Of a DNA stretch of 64,000 nucleotides, positions 59,201 to 64,000 are shown in pieces. Under the pieces are notes generated by a model. That model searched no databases. It saw only the letters and a list, made by a program, of their open reading frames with translations, and was not told where the DNA came from. The DNA is from Spinacia oleracea (taxonomy: Eukaryota > Streptophyta > Magnoliopsida > Caryophyllales > Amaranthaceae): the NCBI RefSeq assembly GCF_020520425.1, contig NC_079491.1:41654027-41718026 (forward strand), written 5' to 3'. The translations under genes were made by a program, and so were the position numbers. Position 1 is the first letter of the stretch; the number at the start of each line of letters is the position of its first letter.

Positions 59201-59618
59201 GGTCTAAAATATTTTGTGAAGATTCGCGTAGTACAAAGGAAAAAGAATGTGGGGGTTGTTGTAAGTTGGATATAACATTGGATGTGCCCAAATTCTTCAC
59301 ATACTTGTGTGAATTTTATTCAACTTCACCATCTTCAACCCAAAGTGTAATCCTATTAGTGAAACTTAACTTCTCAAACATATCCATAAGAGAAATATCA
59401 TTATTTACCTCAATCCTTTCCTTTAAGCCAGGAGCATTGTAAAATATCTTAGCGTTCAAAGGCTCCGAGATAAACCAATTTCTAGCACCTTGGCCAATAC
59501 CAACGATTAAGTCCATCATTTGATATTCATCTTTATCAAATCCACAATATAGGATACTCATATCCCTTGTATTTGACATATAAATCAAATAATCTCTGTA
59601 TGAAAAACAAAAAGGCAA
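56222..59618 (-). pseudogene. MuDR-type transposase, broken
   Basis: In minus-strand order: an N-terminal PB1-like region (59618-59316) ending LWVEDGEVE; an acidic linker (58925-58730); a MuDR N-terminal domain with SIEHTCERI (near 58460); the MULE DDE domain (58224-57880) with IGVDGAHLKGPFG and VVVESENRDSW; a further piece (57475-57296); and a SWIM zinc finger CVCKRWELTGLPCRHV with a CCHC knuckle CSKCGKEGHN (57198-56494). Damage includes a frameshift at the T run near 58730 (the two frames overlap there), a TGA near 58302, a TAA in the 57296-57475 piece, and a TAA just after the zinc knuckle's GHN. GT/AG-like borders suggest introns after about 57877 and before 57474. It could not make a functional protein. 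Confidence 0.85.
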
Positions 59619-60091
59619 TTAACAAATTGTATCACATGTACAAGAAATAAAACTAAACCAAACTATGACTGTGTCTAATAATTGACGTAATCCCTTCCTG
59701 CTAAACATATCCCATATTTCAATTGAAAAAAAAAATCTCAAAATTCTAGCTACACCAAAAAATGTATACTCTATATGCGAAGTTTAGACGATATACGGAG
59801 TTTACCATTTTTGCGAGAGGACTTTTTCCCCATGCCTGTATTGGCGGTATCATCCTCAATTTGAATGGTAAATTTACGTTTTTTTTTTATTGTTCTTGAA
59901 TCTTGATTATTTCTATAGAATATAAAGTAGAGGAGAGATGAAAAAGGAGCAGAAGCAGGGTAGTTGTGGAGTCATAGAAAAAAAAGGTTAGGGTTTATGT
60001 TTTAGGTAGTATTTACAATTACCGAATTCTTTTTATTATTACTTTTTCCTGTAAAATAATATGTTTGATAAAATATTTTTGTTTATTTATC

Positions 60092-60223
60092 TGACGTAGG
60101 TTATCGGAAAAATTGAAGAATTGAAAATTTTAAAGTTTAGGCCACCTCAGTGTAATTATAGAAACGTGAGGCCACATGTATGTAATTTGTTAATACCTCA
60201 TGCCACCTAAGTGATAATTACCC
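60092..60223 (-). repeat. Right TIR of MULE
   Basis: Inverted partner of 55581-55702. The outer edge GGGTAATTATC is bordered by TAATATATA. Confidence 0.9.
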
Positions 60224-61418
60224 TAATATATACGTAGGCTTAAGACCATTGTTAACCTTGTGCTAAAAAAAATCTCATCCCTATCTCTCTACCCACTTTC
60301 TCACTCATCATTTTTCATTTTTCTTATTTGAATTTTTTTCTCCAGTTCTCTCTTATCCTTGAGCAAAACAAATTTCTCCACCGCTCTCTCTCTACCCACC
60401 ACCTATCTCTCAAATCATGCCCCCACCATATTCTCCAATCTCTATCAACTATATACGTACCTTGTCAATATATATTAATTATAATATTATGTTCATTAAT
60501 AATGTTGTTTACACTCGATAATCTTCTCCATCGACTCTCGATGATTTTCACAATCCGAACTTTCTTAAATTCTATCGATCTTTTCTTTTTGGCTAATATC
60601 TTAGCTTTGTTTAACCTTCCTCCAAAATACATATGATTTCTGGTTAACTTCGTCGGTGCAATGATTCATGTAAGAACTAATCATAACTTTATCCTCTCTA
60701 ACTGACCAGTTGTTTGACGATGGGTCATCTAGTTGAAGTCAACTAATCAAATGAACCATTTTTGTAATTTTGAAGTAAAAACTAAAATAACAATGACAAT
60801 AATAACAAAAATAATGAAAATAGAAATAAAAATACTAATACTAATAATAATAAATAATAAATAATAAATAATAATAATAATAACAATAATAACAATAACA
60901 ATAATAACAACAACAACAGCAACAACAACAGCAACAACAACAACAACAACAACAACAATAATAATAATCAAGGTAGTCTTAATCAAGTTTTCCGGCAGTT
61001 TCTTGGGCAGTATTGATCAGGCGAGTCTTGGGCAGTTTTTGATCATTTTCAGGCGAGTTTTCTCGGCAGTATTGGGTGAGTTTTGTGTCCGTGGTTGTTG
61101 GGTGTGTTTCCGGCATTGGTGCTACTGCGTGTTGGGTGTGTTGGTGGTGGTCATAGGAAGACCGTGGGTAGTACGTGTAGTCGCAGGAAGCCAGCGGGGT
61201 ACGCTGTTTTGTAGGTACCTCTACGTTGGTTATTGTTGTTTTTGTGTAGTTTGATAGTTTCTTGTGTTGGTCGTCTCTTGGTTCATTTCTGCCAATCATT
61301 AGTTTGTTGCCAATCATTTCCTTGCTTCAATTCTTTTTAGTGTTGATGTTTCTTTTGTCTTGTTACAATTATTCTTGGCTGCTTCAAGTTAGTTTGAATT
61401 CTCTTGGTTGTCTTTATC
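60224..61418. other. Spacer and probable 5' leader of reverse transcriptase gene
   Basis: 60290-60450 is CT-rich. 60840-60970 is a microsatellite. 60990-61100 has repeated TTGGGCAGT and CAGGCGAGTTTTC words. No protein family was recognised in the frames of this stretch. Confidence 0.4.
60775..60970. repeat. Compound trinucleotide microsatellite
   Basis: AATAAT / AACAAT units pass into (AAC)n with two CAG interruptions, then back to AATAAT. The long valine/isoleucine frame on the minus strand is its translation. Confidence 0.9.
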
Positions 61419-63650
61419 ATGGCAAGCCAGGTTGGTGTCCGGATCGCTTGTCCATTCCAAGGGTGTGATGGGTGCAATAGTGGTAATGATCGGGGGCTTA
61501 CAAAGAAATATTTTATTTATCATTTGGGGACTCGTCATTTTAAAAGTGATATATTGAAAGATTCTCACAAAGCTCGTGTTGAGAGTGACTTTTCTCTGTT
61601 CTCTACTTTGGATTGTGCCCTACATCAGGCTGGTATCTGGCTTTGTGGTGAGTGTTTTAGCACCCATACTTTTAGTATGAATTGTAAGCATGCCGATGGT
61701 GTTGTGATTCTTGCACCTAGTTGTGATGAGGTTGTGATACATGGTATCACCGAGCCTTCTAGGTCTGATTTGTCGGTTGTTGATGGTGTGGTTGATGAGT
61801 CTGTGTGCACTCAAGATATTCCTTCTCATCTGTCATTATCTACGGCCACTTGCTTCGACATCCATCTTCTTAATCGTGTTTTTTCGAAGAAGCTGCTAAC
61901 GGTTAAGTGCATTCCACCTAAGTTGCGACTTGGTTTTGCTAGAGTCTTTCTTAGTGCTCTTGACAAGGTCCTTGTGTGTCCGAGTGATCTGTCAGCTTGG
62001 GTGTAACTCCTTATTTTTCCGTGTTGCATTCTGGCTACTTTTGTGCCTACAAACAAAGCTCAGCGACGGTTAGTTGAGAGGGAACGGTGTCAGTTTGACT
62101 GTATTTCTCATGCCATTCTTAGGTGGAGGGATCCCAGAGATAGGCTTTGTTTGGTTTAGATCGCTTTTTTGAGGCGACCTCATCTGTTGTGAAGAAATCC
62201 AAAAGCCCTGAGGAAGTTAACCTTTTTCAATGCAAACGGAAGTTGGGAGATGGACACTTTAACACTGCTATTAAGGTGCTCACGTCATCTGGTGTTGCTC
62301 CATCTAATCCTGACACTCTTTATGATCTGGAGACCAAACACCCCTATGCCCCCTCCCCGGTTTTTCCTTCTTCTCCACTTGGTGGGGATGCACTTTCTGT
62401 CCGTAAAGATCTGGTGCTGAATAGGATCCAAAGCTTTCCTAAAGGGACCTCCTATGGTCGTTATGGGCTTAGAGCACAACATTTTATGGATATTTTGGGA
62501 GGGGTTACTTCTGCAGTCGCCGATGATTTGTTAGGATCCATTACTGGGGTTGTCAACCTATTCCTCAGTGGAAATTGTCCTAGTCAACTTGGAGAGTTTG
62601 TTGCTAGTGCCCCTTTGACTCCCTTAGTCAAGTCGGGTGGTGGTATCCGTCCTATTGTTGTTGGCACATTGTAGAGGAGGCTTGTTTCTAAGGTTGTTTC
62701 TTCGTCTGTTGGAAATTCTATGAATATCTTTTTGCAGGATTTTCAGTTTGGTGTCGGTGTTCCTGGTGGTTGTGAGGCTGTTCTGCATTATGTGAACAGG
62801 CTCATTGAGTCTAAGGGTAATGAGGTCGGAATTTCTATGCTTTTGGTGGATTTTAAAAATTATTTCAACCTTGTCCACAGGAGTGTCCTTCTTCAGGAAA
62901 CTAGGTTACGGTGCCCTTCTATTGCTCCATGGGTTGAGTTCTGCTATTCCCAACCTCCTAGGCTCTACTATGATAACTCTATCCTTTGGTCTTGCCAAGG
63001 GGTTCAACAAGGTGATCCTTTGGGTCCTTTATTGTTCGCCTTAGCTCTGCATCCTTTGGTTCAGTCCATTAATCATTCTTGTGAGCTTGCCCTTCAGGCT
63101 TGGTATCTCGATGAAGGTACTATTGTTGGAGATATCCTTATGGTTGTCAAGGCGTTTGACATCATCAGGACTGATGGATCGGCTCGTGGTCTGTTCCTGA
63201 ATGTGGACAAGATCGAACTCTTCTGGCATGTGGAAGACCCTAGAGGTAGGGTGGAGGGTGTTTTTTCGATAAATATTTCTCGCCCGTGTAATGGTGTCAA
63301 ACTTCTTGGTGGTTCAGTTAGTTTGGATGCAGGTTTCTGTCGGGATCTGGCTTTGAAAAGGGTCTCTAAAACCATCGCCTTAATGGAGGCAGTGAATAGA
63401 CTTAATGATCCCCAAAGTGAGCTCCTTCTTCTTCGCAATTGTGCTGGGGGTGCGAAATTGTCCTACGCTTTGAGAACTTGCTCCCCTTTGTCTTTCTTGG
63501 ATGCCCAAGTTCAGTTTGACATGGCTTTACGTACCTCCTTGGAGAGATTGTTACTACTTCAGGTCCGGGATTTGGTGACTGGCAATGGCGGCTCGCCACT
63601 CTCCCGATCAAGTTGGGCGGGCTTGGCGTCCTTTCTGCAGGGGATGTAAC
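61419..63650 (+). pseudogene. Zinc-finger reverse transcriptase gene, broken and truncated
   Basis: From ATG at 61419 (MASQVGVRIACPF) the N-terminal part holds two cysteine/histidine clusters: CPFQGC...HLGTRHF, a possible C2H2 finger, and CGECFSTHTFSMNCKH. Stops at 62006 and near 62157, plus a frame change, precede the next part (62147-62674), which contains QCKRKLGDGHFNTAIKVL and PKGTSYGRYGLRAQHF. A TAG at 62672 is followed in frame by the RT palm: FQFGVGVPGGCEAVLHYVN, LLVDFKNYFNLVHR, GVQQGDPLGPLLFALALHPL and a catalytic WYLDEGTIVGD in which the usual second aspartate is glutamate. A last frameshift near 63555 is followed by LGGLGVLSAGD, then an LTR. It belongs to a plant RT family often labelled only as reverse transcriptase domain protein; the clade is not certain. 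Confidence 0.75.
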
Positions 63651-64000
63651 TGTAGACACCTACTTTTGTCCCCATTCCCGAAAGGGAAAGGTTCGATGAT
63701 GAAAGCGTAAATCTCCACTTGACAACGCATCTCCTATAAAATAACGAATCTCAATTCCCCTTTTCATTTCACCCGAAACCTGCTATTTATAGAAACCTGC
63801 TATTTATGGAAACCCGCTAAAAATAGTAACTGCCGTAAAGGGTAGTTTCTAAAAGTGGCAAGTCATAAAAGATAGAAACCTGTCAGAATTAGGTGTTGCA
63901 CTCCAACATAAATCCTAAATGAGATAGAAAACTGCAAGAATCCTATTCCTAATATGATTCGGAAATAAGAGTTACGTATTAATTAAAATCCTAACGAGCC
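63651..64000 (+). repeat. Tat-type LTR, cut by window end
   Basis: Starts TGTAGACACCTACTTTTGTC and continues as the reverse complement of 33337-34814 and 52462-53940, with more divergence. Its orientation is opposite to the other Tat-type LTRs here. It interrupts the reverse transcriptase gene; the rest of the element, if any, is outside the window. Confidence 0.85.

Larger units (their letters stand above)
55581..60223 (-). mobile_element. Mutator-like element (MuDR type) with long TIRs
   Basis: The terminal inverted repeats (55581-55702 and about 60092-60223) start GGGTAATTATCACTTAGGTGG on both ends, split here as GGGTAATTATCAC and TTAGGTGG, and stay alike for over 110 bp. The flanks carry a perfect 9-bp duplication TAATATATA (55572-55580 and 60224-60232), the Mutator hallmark. 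The inside encodes a decayed MuDR transposase. Total length 4,643 bp. Confidence 0.9.

Noticed and set aside
60747..60986. Membrane protein rich in V and I
   Set aside because: Translation of a trinucleotide microsatellite; no conserved feature.

Overview
The window looks like plant nuclear DNA: introns with GT/AG borders, AT-rich spacers, and dense nested plant transposons (Ty1/copia, Ty3/gypsy of Tat type, CACTA, Mutator-like, Helitrons, LINE-type reverse transcriptases, small MITEs). The repeat style suggests a Caryophyllales or chenopod genome such as spinach or a beet relative. That placement is an impression from memory, not a demonstrated match.

Only two ordinary host genes are supported. 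A four-exon gene on the minus strand (1180-3859) encodes a short coiled-coil protein of the RAB6-interacting golgin / DUF662 family. A single-exon gene on the plus strand (54861-55232) encodes a 123-residue secreted eight-cysteine protein of the hydrophobic-seed-protein / lipid-transfer superfamily. Nearly everything else is transposon.

Layout: 1-245 MITE; 1180-4080 golgin gene; 4533-13085 old copia element with broken integrase, reverse transcriptase and RNase H. It is split at 7275 by a CACTA-type element that carries pieces of host genes (alpha-tubulin first exon, a PPR-like repeat, a BI1-like exon) and was itself hit by a Tat-type solo LTR. 13426-16250 is a decayed LINE on the minus strand. 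17700-18415 is a foldback element built from CCATGG-centred units. 18670-21691 is a Helitron with a (TA)n tract. 21845-23365 holds an unrecognised broken coding region. 23400-33041 is a mosaic of LTR pieces, a CACTA end, a short Helitron, MITEs, a copia solo LTR with target duplication, and a truncated copia.

33337-53940 is a large non-autonomous Tat-like gypsy element with 1.48-kb LTRs and a GCGCC target duplication. It has no gag-pol of its own, but carries a fragment of a YTH-domain (ECT-like) gene and repeated paired hairpins. Nested inside it (37017-47595) is a young copia element with an uninterrupted 1328-residue polyprotein and near-identical LTRs. 55581-60223 is a Mutator-like element with long inverted repeats and a perfect 9-bp duplication but a broken transposase. 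61419-63650 is a broken zinc-finger reverse transcriptase cut off by the start of another Tat-type LTR that runs off the window.

No new multi-gene pathway was found. The most unusual material is gene-fragment capture by two different element classes, the paired GGCGCC hairpin module, and the foldback element. All calls come from reading the sequence by eye; no alignments or database searches were run.
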